Shown: positions 9,502 to 18,588 of the stretch, piece after piece
How positions within the stretch are numbered: position 1 is the stretch's first letter
Layout: each line of letters opens with the position of its first letter
Assembly: GCF_000143825.1 (NCBI RefSeq)
Contig: NZ_CM000961.1
Span: forward strand, 1,881,448 to 1,945,447
Source of the DNA: Corynebacterium genitalium ATCC 33030
GTDB lineage: Bacteria; Actinomycetota; Actinomycetes; Mycobacteriales; Mycobacteriaceae
Length of the DNA: 64,000 nt
Reading direction: 5' to 3'
Notes under the pieces: model-generated
The model's input: only the letters and a program-made list of their open reading frames with translations
What the model was told of the DNA's origin: nothing
Databases searched by the model: none
Position numbers and translations under genes: made by a program

Positions 9502-10980
9502 ATGCCGTTTCAACTAATTTTCAACCAGGTGTGGAGCTGGATCGCCGACACAGGCATCAACCTTGCGCTCCTGATCATCCTCGCGATGCTCGTGCCGCGT
9601 GCAGGGCGTTTGGCAAACCGGATCGTCGAGAAGCGGATCCAAGCTTCCCAGGACGAAGACGAGGGCAAGTCCTCGCTGGCAATTGCCGGAGTAGGCATTT
9701 ACATCATCCAGATCATCGCCTACTTCCTCATCCTGGTTTTCCTCTTGCAGCAGATCGGGTTCTCGCTCGCCGGCGCTGCCATCCCCGCCACCGTGATCTC
9801 CGCCGCTGTCGGTTTCGGCTCGCAGCAGATCATCGCCGACTTCGTCGCAGGGTTCTTCATCCTGTCCGAGAAACAGTACGGCGTGGGCGACCTCGTCACC
9901 TTCCAGGGCAACGGCGTGGATCTCACGGGCACCGTCATCCAGATCACCATGCGCTCCACGCAGGTGCGCACGCTGGAGGAGTACACGGTGACCATCCCGA
10001 ACTCCGCCGCCCAGGTGTGCATTAACAATTCCAACCACTGGTCGCGGGCGCTAGTCGTCGTCCCGGTCCCGCTGCTGGGTTCGCGCGACACCGAGGAAGT
10101 CATCGCACGCGCCGACAGCGCCGCCCGCCGCGCCATCGCCGACCCGGAGATCGAACCGCTCATCCGGGGCGAACTGCTCTCCCAACCGGGTTTGAACTTG
10201 AACGCTCCCACGACTGTGGGAATGCCGTGGACACTGGACATCCGGTATATGATCCGCTGCTCCCCTGGCGACCAGTTCCCCATCGAGCGAGCCATCAACG
10301 TCTATGTTCTCGAAGAGTTCTTCGATGAGTACGGTTCAGCTACCCCCGTCAGCGGCGAGACCACGGATGACCCTGACAACCCAAAGACGTCCGCCTTCGC
10401 ACCCGCATTCGCGTCGAAACGCTACGCCTCGGACTGGGGCCTCGAAGGCGCTGAAGAGGCTCACACGACAGTGATCCCCGCGAACCGAACCGGCATCACC
10501 GCCGGTGACACGGAGATTCCGGAGGCAGACAACGACCCAGCTGCCCAAGATCAGACTCAACGCAGGCACGCGCTTGGCACACTCGGCGGACGCGTCCGCG
10601 CGTCCACCGGAGCGCTCATCACAGCCTTCATCGTGCTGCTCATCTTCCGCGGGTTGACCATGTCCGCTGCCGAAGATAGCGAAGCGCGATCCGGTGTTCT
10701 CGCCCCGCCACGGGTGAACCCGACATCAACTGTGCCGGAAGAATCAACAACGCCGACTGAAACGAAGCAGCCGCCGACTACGGAGCAGACACCGGCAACC
10801 GAGCAGACCCAGGCGCCGACGTCGGAGCAGCAGCAACAACGGCAGAACCAGCAACAGCCGGAGCAACAGCCGGCCACGACACCCGCGCAGCAGCCCACTC
10901 AGCAGCAGCCCAGCGAAGCCCCGTCCCAGCCGACGGGCGCTCCGCAAGAGGCAGAGCAGACCGAGCAGACGCAAAACTAG
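9502..10980 (+). CDS. mscCG: MscS-type mechanosensitive channel, MscCG family (glutamate export)
   Basis: In C. glutamicum this channel opens under membrane tension, releases osmolytes and is the main glutamate exporter. The 492-residue protein has three N-terminal membrane helices (about 15-33, 60-83, 90-120). TM3 is the pore helix, AGAAIPATVISAAVGFGSQQ. The MscS beta domain follows, with IPNSAAQVCINNSNHWSRA. As in MscCG, a long cytoplasmic linker leads to a fourth membrane helix (about 370-386) after GGRVRAST. An external tail (about 400-492) follows, rich in Gln, Pro, Thr and Glu. Its position divergent from ilvB matches C. glutamicum. No strong ribosome binding site precedes ATG 9502. Confidence 0.93.
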   Translation: MPFQLIFNQVWSWIADTGINLALLIILAMLVPRAGRLANRIVEKRIQASQDEDEGKSSLAIAGVGIYIIQIIAYFLILVFLLQQIGFSLAGAAIPATVISAAVGFGSQQIIADFVAGFFILSEKQYGVGDLVTFQGNGVDLTGTVIQITMRSTQVRTLEEYTVTIPNSAAQVCINNSNHWSRALVVVPVPLLGSRDTEEVIARADSAARRAIADPEIEPLIRGELLSQPGLNLNAPTTVGMPWTLDIRYMIRCSPGDQFPIERAINVYVLEEFFDEYGSATPVSGETTDDPDNPKTSAFAPAFASKRYASDWGLEGAEEAHTTVIPANRTGITAGDTEIPEADNDPAAQDQTQRRHALGTLGGRVRASTGALITAFIVLLIFRGLTMSAAEDSEARSGVLAPPRVNPTSTVPEESTTPTETKQPPTTEQTPATEQTQAPTSEQQQQRQNQQQPEQQPATTPAQQPTQQQPSEAPSQPTGAPQEAEQTEQTQN

Positions 10981-11044
10981 CTGACCCTACCGGTACTTGG
11001 CTGTGTTTTAGAGAGTGTCCGGGGCATTCGATAGCATGTCTCCC

Positions 11045-11530
11045 ATGACTTCCGAAGGCCGCACCTTCACACCCGAACGCACCCACGTGCTCGCGGTCGG
11101 GCTCATCATGGGTATCGCTCTCATCGGCATTTCTTGGGCACCGCAGTACCTGGGCTGGCTGCTCATCTTCCCCATTCTGTTCTTGGCGTGGGTCTTCACT
11201 GCCAAGACTCATGTCAGTGACCACGGGCTGGAGTTGACGTACCTATTCAGGAAGAACGTCTCCATCGACTGGGACGACCTGGAGGGTGTCAGTTTCGAAG
11301 GTGCCGGTGCGAAAGCAACTGTGGCCGACGGCAGCCAGTACGCCATGCCAGGAGTAACGTTCAACTCACTGCCCGCGCTGTCAGAGGCCTCCGGCGGACG
11401 GATCACCGACGTGATCACCGAAGCCGCTGAAGCCGCAGACGGGATGGTCGAAGTTACAGACCAGGAAGGCAACTCGGTGCTCATCACGAAAGAGGAATAC
11501 GAGCGCCGAGACAACGCACACGACAGCTAA
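11045..11530 (+). CDS. small membrane protein with PH-like domain
   Basis: This 161-residue protein has two closely spaced membrane helices (about 15-53, GLIMGIALIGIS... and GWLLIFPILFLAWVF). A soluble part follows whose pattern (HGLELTYLFRKNVSIDWDDLEGVSFE) resembles the bacterial PH-like domains of actinobacterial membrane proteins. Its function is unknown. I choose ATG 11045; ATG 11036 and GTG 11015 are in the same frame. It lies between mscCG and ilvD and ends 12 bases before the ilvD start, whose ribosome binding site overlaps its stop region, so co-transcription with ilvD is likely. Confidence 0.75.
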   Translation: MTSEGRTFTPERTHVLAVGLIMGIALIGISWAPQYLGWLLIFPILFLAWVFTAKTHVSDHGLELTYLFRKNVSIDWDDLEGVSFEGAGAKATVADGSQYAMPGVTFNSLPALSEASGGRITDVITEAAEAADGMVEVTDQEGNSVLITKEEYERRDNAHDS

Positions 11531-11542
11531 AGGAGCAAGCAC

Positions 11543-13396
11543 GTGTCTCACGCGATCCCCCTTCGTTCTCGGGTCACCACCGCTGGCCGTCAGGCCGCCG
11601 GTGCCCGTGCTCTGTGGAAAGCCACAGGCACGAAGGACAACGAGTTCGGCCGCCCCATCGTGGCCATTGTGAACTCTTATACCCAGTTTGTGCCCGGGCA
11701 TGTGCACCTGAAGAACGTCGGTGACATCGTCGCTGAGGCGGTGCGTGAAGCTGGCGGTGTGCCCAAGGAATTCAACACCATCGCGGTGGACGACGGGATT
11801 GCCATGGGCCACGGCGGCATGCTCTATTCTCTGCCCAGTCGCGAGATCATCTCCGACTCCGTGGAGTATATGGTCAATGCCCACACTGTCGATGCGATGG
11901 TGTGCATTTCCAACTGCGACAAGATCACCCCAGGCATGCTCAACGCCGCCATGCGTTTGAACATACCCGCCGTGTTCGTCTCCGGCGGCCCGATGGAGGC
12001 CGGTAAGGCTGTCGTCATTGACGGCGTGGCGCAGTCCGGCAAGAAGACCAACCTTGTTGACGCGATCTCCTATTCGGCGAACGACGACATCTCCGATGAG
12101 GACTTGGACCGCATCGTGGAGTCCGCTTGTCCCACCTGCGGTTCTTGTTCGGGCATGTTCACCGCGAACTCGATGAACTGCCTGACCGAGGCTCTCGGCC
12201 TGTCCCTGCCGGGCAACGGCAGCACCTTGGCCACGCACACTGCCCGCCGCCAGCTCTTCGAACGCGCCGGCCGCACGATCATGGACATCACCCGTCAGTA
12301 CTACGGCGAGGGCGATGAGTCGGTGCTGCCGCGCAGCATTGCTAACCGCGATGCTTTCCGCAACGCCATGGCACTGGACATGGCTATGGGTGGCTCCTCC
12401 AACACCATCCTGCACACCTTGGCCGCTGCTCAGGAGGGCGAGGTCAACTTCGACCTCAAGGACATCGACGAGTTGTCGCACGAGATTCCCTGCATCTCGA
12501 AGGTCGCCCCGAACGGCACCGCACACATGGAAGATGTCCACCGTGCAGGCGGCATCCCCGCCATCTTGGGTGAGCTCAACCGCGCCGGCAAATTGCACAC
12601 CGACGTTCGCTCTGTCGTTTATGAGAACCTGCAGGACTGGCTCGACGACTGGGATATCCGCGGCGGCAAAGCGACCGACGAAGCTAAGGAACTCTTCCTC
12701 GCTGCCCCCGGCGGTGTGCGCTCCACCGAAGCGTTCTCCCAGTCCAACCGCTGGGACGAACTGGACACCGACTCGGTCAATGGCGTCATCCACGACTTCG
12801 ACCACCCCTTCAGCGCTGATGGCGGACTGGTGGTCCTGCGCGGCAATCTCGCGGAGGACGGGGCGGTTTTGAAGACCGCTGGCGTGGAGGAGGAACTCTG
12901 GGAGTTCTCCGGCCCCGCCCGTGTCGTTGACTCGCAGGAACAGGCCGTCTCAATGATCCTGTCCCGCGAGGTTCAGCCGGGTGAAGTCGTGGTGATCCGC
13001 TACGAGGGTCCGGCGGGTGGCCCCGGCATGCAGGAAATGCTCCACCCGACGTCCTTCCTCAAGGGCGCTGGCTTGGGCAAGAAGTGCGCGCTGATCACCG
13101 ACGGCCGCTTCTCCGGCGGCACGTCGGGGTTGTCCATCGGCCACATCTCCCCCGAGGCCGCGCACGGCGGATTGATCGGCTTGATTGAAAACGGTGACCA
13201 GATTTCCATCTCTGTGCGTGACCGCAAGCTGACTCTCGATGTTGACGAGGATGAGCTGGATCGCCGCCGCCAGGCCATGGAGGCTTCGGAGAACCCGTGG
13301 ACACCTACTCGCACCCGGCACGTGACGAAGGCGCTGCGGGCGTACAGCAAGATGGCCACGTCTGCAGACAAGGGCGCTGTTCGGCGCGTCGATTAG
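11543..13396 (+). CDS. ilvD: dihydroxy-acid dehydratase
   Basis: This iron-sulfur enzyme dehydrates the dihydroxy acid to the 2-keto acid, the third common step of valine and isoleucine synthesis. The 617-residue protein carries the cluster and metal motifs: Cys125 in [11 protein letters not shown], and [17 protein letters not shown] with Cys196, Cys199 and Cys202. The C-terminal [19 protein letters not shown] motif is intact. The start is GTG at 11543 behind AAGGAG. It lies about 2 kb from ilvBNC on the opposite strand, so it is not under the attenuator found at ilvB. Confidence 0.97.
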   Translation: MSHAIPLRSRVTTAGRQAAGARALWKATGTKDNEFGRPIVAIVNSYTQFVPGHVHLKNVGDIVAEAVREAGGVPKEFNTIAVDDGIAMGHGGMLYSLPSREIISDSVEYMVNAHTVDAMVCISNCDKITPGMLNAAMRLNIPAVFVSGGPMEAGKAVVIDGVAQSGKKTNLVDAISYSANDDISDEDLDRIVESACPTCGSCSGMFTANSMNCLTEALGLSLPGNGSTLATHTARRQLFERAGRTIMDITRQYYGEGDESVLPRSIANRDAFRNAMALDMAMGGSSNTILHTLAAAQEGEVNFDLKDIDELSHEIPCISKVAPNGTAHMEDVHRAGGIPAILGELNRAGKLHTDVRSVVYENLQDWLDDWDIRGGKATDEAKELFLAAPGGVRSTEAFSQSNRWDELDTDSVNGVIHDFDHPFSADGGLVVLRGNLAEDGAVLKTAGVEEELWEFSGPARVVDSQEQAVSMILSREVQPGEVVVIRYEGPAGGPGMQEMLHPTSFLKGAGLGKKCALITDGRFSGGTSGLSIGHISPEAAHGGLIGLIENGDQISISVRDRKLTLDVDEDELDRRRQAMEASENPWTPTRTRHVTKALRAYSKMATSADKGAVRRVD

Positions 13397-13397
13397 C

Positions 13398-14669
13398 ATG
13401 CCTGTAGTTTTCGTCCTGCTCGGCGCGCTCATCGGCGCAATCAACCTCGGGCACAGCTTTTACCTGGCGGCGAACGAGACGCTTCTCGACGTCGGTGTGT
13501 TCCGCGACGCCGGCAATGCGTTAGTCAACGGCGATCCGCTTTACGACGGTTTTCCCACCCGCTCGGGCTTCGCCTTCATCTACCCGCCGTTTGCCGCGTT
13601 GCTGTTCGTGCCGCTGACCTGGCTGCCCGAAGTAGCGATGGACATTGCCTGGAACACCGCGATCATTCTGGCCATCTTCGCCGTCATCGGGATGGCCTGC
13701 CACCGCCTCGGACTGGAGCGATGGTGGATGTGGGCGATCGGGCTGACGGGGTTGTCCACGCTGCTGGACACCGTGTACATGAACCTCTACTACGGCCAGA
13801 TCAATGTGTTCTTGATCCTGCTGGTGGCAGCGGATGTGCTCGGGTACACCCCGAAGAAGATTCGCGGCATTGGCGTGGGCATCGCAGCCGGGATCAAGCT
13901 CACCCCGGCCGCGTACGGTGTCATTTTTCTGGTGCGCAAAGACTGGTGGTCTGTGGCGCGCTCCGCCGGGTTCTTCGCTCTCACGGCGCTGATCGGGTTC
14001 GCTCTACGGCCGAAGGAGTCCATCTACTTCTGGACGGAGCAGTTTTTCGCCACCGATCGTGGCGGCGACGTGTTCTACCCGCCCAACCAGGGTGTCGGCG
14101 GCATGCTCTCGCGCGGTTTACTCAGCGCAGGGACCGTCGAGTCGCTCGCGCCTTTCATTCTGCTGACATTCGCCTTGCTGTCGATCTTCATTGCGTACCG
14201 CCTCGAGCAGCGCGGCCGCAGTGTCGAAGCGCTCCTCGTCGTGGTGCTGGGCATTTCGCTGGGCGCACCGATCGCGGTTTCGCACCACTGGGTGGGAGTC
14301 ATTCTCATCCTCCCGCTCATCTTCGCTGCCCGAGAGAAGAACCTGCGTGTCCTACTCGCGGTTGCAGCAGGTGCGCTGATCTCGCCGAGCTACACGATTA
14401 TCGACGAGAGCGAGGCGCAGGTGTGGGCGTGGCCGCTGTGGCTCAACACCAACATCATCGGGTTGATGGGGTTGACGGTCTTCATCGCCTACTTGGCGGT
14501 AGCGCTACAGGAACCACCACATGAGGAACGCCGCAGCGACGCCGAAGGCGGCGCAGATCCAGGAACTGGTCATGGGGCGGCGGGCCCAGCTGCGGCCGAA
14601 GTCGACGCTGAACAGGCCCGGTCCGGTGAACTGGACGGACGCAGCCATGCCCAGAAGGGCGATCGCTAG
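13398..14669 (+). CDS. GT87 (DUF2029) polyprenol-phosphate-mannose-dependent mannosyltransferase
   Basis: This multi-pass membrane glycosyltransferase is likely of the GT-C/GT87 family, which in Corynebacterineae adds alpha-1,2-mannose to lipomannan and lipoarabinomannan precursors. About ten hydrophobic segments are visible. The first loop has the GT-C signature region LLDVGVFRDAGNALVNGDPLY followed by YPPF, and NLYYGQINVFL is typical of the family. It starts one base after the ilvD stop. The last ~50 residues (from ALQEPPHE on) are hydrophilic, low-complexity and lie exactly antisense to the DoxX gene, so the normal protein end is probably near residue 370 and the tail looks like read-through. 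Confidence 0.85.
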   Translation: MPVVFVLLGALIGAINLGHSFYLAANETLLDVGVFRDAGNALVNGDPLYDGFPTRSGFAFIYPPFAALLFVPLTWLPEVAMDIAWNTAIILAIFAVIGMACHRLGLERWWMWAIGLTGLSTLLDTVYMNLYYGQINVFLILLVAADVLGYTPKKIRGIGVGIAAGIKLTPAAYGVIFLVRKDWWSVARSAGFFALTALIGFALRPKESIYFWTEQFFATDRGGDVFYPPNQGVGGMLSRGLLSAGTVESLAPFILLTFALLSIFIAYRLEQRGRSVEALLVVVLGISLGAPIAVSHHWVGVILILPLIFAAREKNLRVLLAVAAGALISPSYTIIDESEAQVWAWPLWLNTNIIGLMGLTVFIAYLAVALQEPPHEERRSDAEGGADPGTGHGAAGPAAAEVDAEQARSGELDGRSHAQKGDR

Positions 14670-15332
14670 CCACACAGCAGGGTTCCAGGTGAACGCGTTC
14701 GCACCGTTCTCCGACACCGTGATCAGGTGGAGGGATTCAAAACCAGTGGCAGCAATGGCAAGCATCGCGGCGACTGGAGTGAGCAGACCGAGTACCAGGA
14801 ACACGCCCGCCGCCAACTGCAGCGTTGGCAAGGCGATGGCGAGGATGCTCGGATAGCTGTACCCGGCGAACTGCTCCTCTAGCCCCGGCAGACCTGGGTT
14901 GCCGCCCAGCTGGAAGAAGGTCTCCACGCCCGAGAGGATCAACAGGGCACCGAGGACGAGACGGAGAATCAACGCACCGACATCGATCGTGCCGCGGCCG
15001 ACAGGTGCTTCGGCCGCGGGTTCTACAACCGCTGGAGCTGCAGGCACCGTGCCGACCGGAGCCGCGGGGCCGTTGACTTCAACGTCGACCGGCCGAGCCA
15101 AAGGCTCGCGGGCACCGATACTGACAGACTCGCCTACGGCGGGAGACGCTGCCACTGGCTCGCCCACTTCAGTTTCCGGCTGCGGCGTGGGTGCCGAAGG
15201 AAACACCTCAGTGGGCGCGGCCTTGCCCGTCCGGTCATACACAGATGGAGCCTCGGGAACGTCACCGAAGTCATCCAGCTCGTTCACGGGCTCGAGGTTC
15301 TTGCGGTAGGAGGTGCTGCCTGAATCAGTCAT
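14505..15332 (-). CDS. DoxX family membrane protein
   Basis: This 275-residue protein has a disordered Pro/Ala/Glu-rich N-terminal half (1 to about 115) and a C-terminal DoxX-type four-helix membrane domain (LILRLVLGALLILSGVETFFQLGG; ILAIALPTLQLAAGVFLVLGLL; AVWLAIALLGMAASVQFTG; ICAAFGVAAAFLMWWFL). DoxX proteins act in redox or thiol stress complexes in mycobacteria, but its role here is unknown. I start at ATG 15332 because -10-like TAGATT (15340-15345) lies seven bases ahead; a TTG at 15341 is in frame. Its 3' end overlaps the convergent GT87 gene by 165 bases. Confidence 0.85.
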   Translation of the reverse strand: MTDSGSTSYRKNLEPVNELDDFGDVPEAPSVYDRTGKAAPTEVFPSAPTPQPETEVGEPVAASPAVGESVSIGAREPLARPVDVEVNGPAAPVGTVPAAPAVVEPAAEAPVGRGTIDVGALILRLVLGALLILSGVETFFQLGGNPGLPGLEEQFAGYSYPSILAIALPTLQLAAGVFLVLGLLTPVAAMLAIAATGFESLHLITVSENGANAFTWNPAVWLAIALLGMAASVQFTGPGLFSVDFGRSWARRPMTSSWICAAFGVAAAFLMWWFL

Positions 15333-15373
15333 GCACTTCAATCTAGGCCAGCACTGGGCCCAAACCCGCGAAG

Positions 15374-16441
15374 CTAACCGCGTGTGCGCGAAGCTGTAGC
15401 GCCACCCCAGATGTTGATGGAAGTACCGTCGACGGTCGCGGAGATGCCGTCGATAAGCGAAAGCTCCTCATCGCTGAACGCGAGATTATTCACCGCGTCG
15501 AGGTTGTCGTCGAGCTGCGCAACACTGGATGCGCCGATGAGCGTACTGGTCACGCTGCGTTCGCCTTCGTCGCGCAGAACCCAAGCAATAGCCATTTGTG
15601 CCAGCGTCTGGCCGCGCTTCTCAGCGATAGCGTTGAGCTTGCGCACCGCCTCGAGGTTGGACTCGGAAAGCATTCCATCGCGAATGGATTTGCCCGCAGC
15701 CGCTCGGGAATCTTTCGGGATCCCGTCGAGGTAGCGGTCGGTGAGTAGACCCTGCGCCAGCGGCGAGAACGCGATCACGCCCAAACCATTCTCGGCGGCC
15801 GTGTCGAGCAAACCATCCTCCACCCAGCGGTTGAAGATGCTGTAGCTCGGCTGATGGATAAGCAGCGGGCACCCCTCCCCCGCCATCAACTCAGCGGCTT
15901 CCTCTGTCAGCTCAGGGCCGTAGGACGAAATGCCGACGTACAACGCTTTTCCAGACGCGACGATATCGCGCAGCGCGTACATTGTCTCCTCCAGCGGCGT
16001 GTCCGGGTCCGGGCGGTGGTGGTAGAAGATGTCCACGTAATCCAGCCCGAGACGCTCAAGCGACTGATCCAGCGACGACATGAGGTACTTGCGGGACCCG
16101 CCGAATCCATAGGGACCGTCCCACATGTTCCAGCCAGCTTTCGACGAGATGATCAACTCATCGCGGTGACTGCTGAAATCCTCACGGAGGATCCTGCCGG
16201 CGTTGATCTCTGCGGAGCCGTTCGGCGGACCGTAGTTGTTGGCCAGATCGAAGTGGGTCACACCGCGGTCGAACGCGCGGCGCATAATGGCACGCTGCGT
16301 CTCTAGCGGTTTGTCATCGCCGAAGTTGTGCCAGAACCCCAGCGACACAGGCGGCAGTTTCAACCCAGAGTTGCCGCACCGCCTGAACCAGTTCTCGCCT
16401 CCGCGGGCATAGCGGTCAGGGTCTGCTGTGTAAGAACTCAT
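15374..16441 (-). CDS. aldo/keto reductase, YghZ-like
   Basis: This NADPH-dependent cytosolic oxidoreductase has 355 residues. The family tetrad is visible: Asp and Tyr in FDLANNYGP, Lys in ISSKAGWNMW, His in DIFYHHRPD. The segments GGSRKYLMSSLDQSLERL and IAFSPLAQGLLT match the L-glyceraldehyde-3-phosphate reductase (YghZ) subgroup, which acts on methylglyoxal and short aldehydes; the substrate is inferred from family only. The start is ATG 16441. It is transcribed divergently from the YkvI-like gene. Confidence 0.9.
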   Translation of the reverse strand: MSSYTADPDRYARGGENWFRRCGNSGLKLPPVSLGFWHNFGDDKPLETQRAIMRRAFDRGVTHFDLANNYGPPNGSAEINAGRILREDFSSHRDELIISSKAGWNMWDGPYGFGGSRKYLMSSLDQSLERLGLDYVDIFYHHRPDPDTPLEETMYALRDIVASGKALYVGISSYGPELTEEAAELMAGEGCPLLIHQPSYSIFNRWVEDGLLDTAAENGLGVIAFSPLAQGLLTDRYLDGIPKDSRAAAGKSIRDGMLSESNLEAVRKLNAIAEKRGQTLAQMAIAWVLRDEGERSVTSTLIGASSVAQLDDNLDAVNNLAFSDEELSLIDGISATVDGTSINIWGGATASRTRG

Positions 16442-16510
16442 GCTCACCAATTGTGCCAGACATCTGGTACTCTCGGACCGCTCGAATTCTCCCTCAAAAT
16501 AAGGCTTTTC

Positions 16511-17914
16511 ATGCAGAAATCATTCAAAATGGCGCTCGCCCTTGTCGGTCTGACTGTCGGAGCCGGCTTCGCCTCCGGACAAGAAGTCATCCAGTACTTC
16601 CTCTCTTTCGGCTACTGGGGCATCGTGGGTGCCGCCGTAGCCGGTGTGACCATCGCCGTCTTCAGTGCCTGGATCTACCAGCTCGGGTCCTACTACCTAG
16701 CGGAGGACCACAGTGCGGTCTTCCGCAGCGTCTCGCGCCCATGGGTGGCGCGCTACATGGACATCACCACAATGTTCACCTTGTTCTGCATCGGTTTCGT
16801 CATGGTGGCCGGTGCCGGCTCGAACATGGAGCAGCAGTTCGGCTTCCCCACCTGGGTCGGTTCCGCGATCATGGTGGTTTTGCTCTTGCTGTCGGGCCTG
16901 TTGGACATCGACAAGCTCACCAACGTGATCTCCTTCATCACCCCGCTGCTGATCATCTGTCTCCTCGGCGCGTTCGTGATCACCGTGATGAACATGCCGG
17001 ACAACCTCAGCAGCATCAACGAGCTCGCGCAGCAGAACCAGCACGCTTCGGGAACCTTCGGTAACTGGCTTGTCACCGCACTCAACTACGCCACGCTGGT
17101 GCTCATCATGGACGCCTCCATGATGCTGGTGTTCGCCGGTTCCCACCTCAACCCGGCGCAGGCCGGCAAGGGCGGCCTGCTCGGCGGAATCATGTTCGCT
17201 GTGTTGCTGATGATCTTGGTGTTCGTGCTCTTCTTCAACATGGAGCACGTCATGGATGCGGACCTGCCGCTGCTAAAGGTCTTCGACTCCATGCACCCAA
17301 CTGTTGGCACCGTGGTCTCCGTGGTCATCTACCTGATGATTTACAACACTGCCGTCGGTCTTTTCTACGCGCTCGGCCGTCGCCTCAGCCACGACAAACC
17401 GGCGAAGTTCCGCCCCTACTACTTCATCGTCGTGCTCATCGGTTTCGCCCTGTCCTTCATCGGCTTCGCGGACCTGGTCGGATGGGTCTACCCAGTCCTG
17501 GGGTACCTCGGTCTCATCCTGGCGATCATCATGGGTGTGGCGTGGTTCCGCGACCGCCAGAACATTAAGGATGAGGCTGGGCGCCGCGAGCGCCTCGCCG
17601 AGCTAGCGGAAACACAGCTCGACCCGGACTCGGACGACCTCACGCACGAGGAACGGGCCGAGGTCGAAGAACTGGCATCCGACTCCCATGTCGGCGACCA
17701 AGAATTGTGGCAGTCCGTGCAGGAAGAGGTCGCAGCTGATCTCGACGCGGATGACTCCAGCGACTTCGCACTAGCCGACGTCCCCGCTCTCGACCCGGAA
17801 TCGGATGCCTACGACGGCGCGCCCGAGACCCCGGGCGATGAAATTCACTGGAAGTCCTACGAAGAGATGTACAAGACCGGCGAGTTCCCCGCGGTCAAAC
17901 CCGACACGAGGTAG
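16511..17914 (+). CDS. YkvI-like membrane transporter of the LeuT-like superfamily
   Basis: This is a 467-residue integral membrane protein. About ten helices fill residues 1 to 355; the first contains GLTVGAGFASGQEVIQYFLSF, a motif shared by YkvI-like members of the amino acid/sodium symporter superfamily. A 110-residue acidic cytoplasmic tail follows (about 355-467), longer than in YkvI. The substrate is unknown. The start is ATG 16511 (MQKSFKMALALVGL); the longer frame to 16328 runs antisense through the aldo/keto reductase gene and is unlikely. Only a weak AAGG lies ahead. Confidence 0.8.
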   Translation: MQKSFKMALALVGLTVGAGFASGQEVIQYFLSFGYWGIVGAAVAGVTIAVFSAWIYQLGSYYLAEDHSAVFRSVSRPWVARYMDITTMFTLFCIGFVMVAGAGSNMEQQFGFPTWVGSAIMVVLLLLSGLLDIDKLTNVISFITPLLIICLLGAFVITVMNMPDNLSSINELAQQNQHASGTFGNWLVTALNYATLVLIMDASMMLVFAGSHLNPAQAGKGGLLGGIMFAVLLMILVFVLFFNMEHVMDADLPLLKVFDSMHPTVGTVVSVVIYLMIYNTAVGLFYALGRRLSHDKPAKFRPYYFIVVLIGFALSFIGFADLVGWVYPVLGYLGLILAIIMGVAWFRDRQNIKDEAGRRERLAELAETQLDPDSDDLTHEERAEVEELASDSHVGDQELWQSVQEEVAADLDADDSSDFALADVPALDPESDAYDGAPETPGDEIHWKSYEEMYKTGEFPAVKPDTR

Positions 17915-17956
17915 GAGGTCGACGTTTAGTCGGCCTTACCCTGGGTGCCACCGAAG

Positions 17957-18586
17957 TTACAGCCGCGGCCAGGGGCGCCACTTCTCGGGCACACCTGCCA
18001 TACGGCGCTGCACATCTGCGAGCGTCTCGCGGTTGACCTGGGTGCTTGCCCAGCTGTCGCCGTCAGAAAAGACGTTAGTGCTTTCCATCCACCATGACGA
18101 TCCCTGGTGTCGTAAACGCTCGGCAAAGCGCCCGCTGACCACGTCTCGTACGATCTCCTCGAGCTGATCAGCTGCCTCGTCCCACACCTCGTCGCAGGCG
18201 TCGCAACCGCAGGACGGGAAAGGCCAGCAGGAAACCGCGCCGGCGTGAAGATGAATGCCCGGTAGACCGGAATAGACGAAAGTCAACGGCGCGGTCTGCG
18301 GTGCCAACGGTGTCAAACGCACGGCACGCACCACGGTGGGAGCTGGCTGTTGATGAAGAGAATCCAGCAGGGGGTAGTGATCTACCGCCACGTTGTATTG
18401 AGCGATGAGGTAATCCACCAGAGCGTCAGCGACAGGGTGCAGCGGAGCGAACCGTTCCGGATGCGTCAGCAGCTCGTAGGATTCATCCGGCGGCGAACCC
18501 TCCCACCTACGTCCGTAGGGAATTACGCGCCCTGACTCATCGCGAATCTCGACAGGCCCGATGTACGGACGCTGGTAGCGTTCCAC
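17957..18586 (-). CDS. conserved actinobacterial protein, possibly DUF6226
   Basis: This 209-residue soluble protein has unknown function. It has a Cys-rich loop, SCGCDACDE (about 123-131), then a helix EAADQLEEIVRDVVSGRF, and Trp-rich ends (RWEGSPPDESYELLTHPERF near the N-terminus). I associate this pattern with the DUF6226 family, from memory only. It begins two bases after the gatB stop codon on the same strand, so it is probably co-transcribed with gatB. Confidence 0.65.
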   Translation of the reverse strand: MERYQRPYIGPVEIRDESGRVIPYGRRWEGSPPDESYELLTHPERFAPLHPVADALVDYLIAQYNVAVDHYPLLDSLHQQPAPTVVRAVRLTPLAPQTAPLTFVYSGLPGIHLHAGAVSCWPFPSCGCDACDEVWDEAADQLEEIVRDVVSGRFAERLRHQGSSWWMESTNVFSDGDSWASTQVNRETLADVQRRMAGVPEKWRPWPRL

Positions 18587-18588
18587 GG

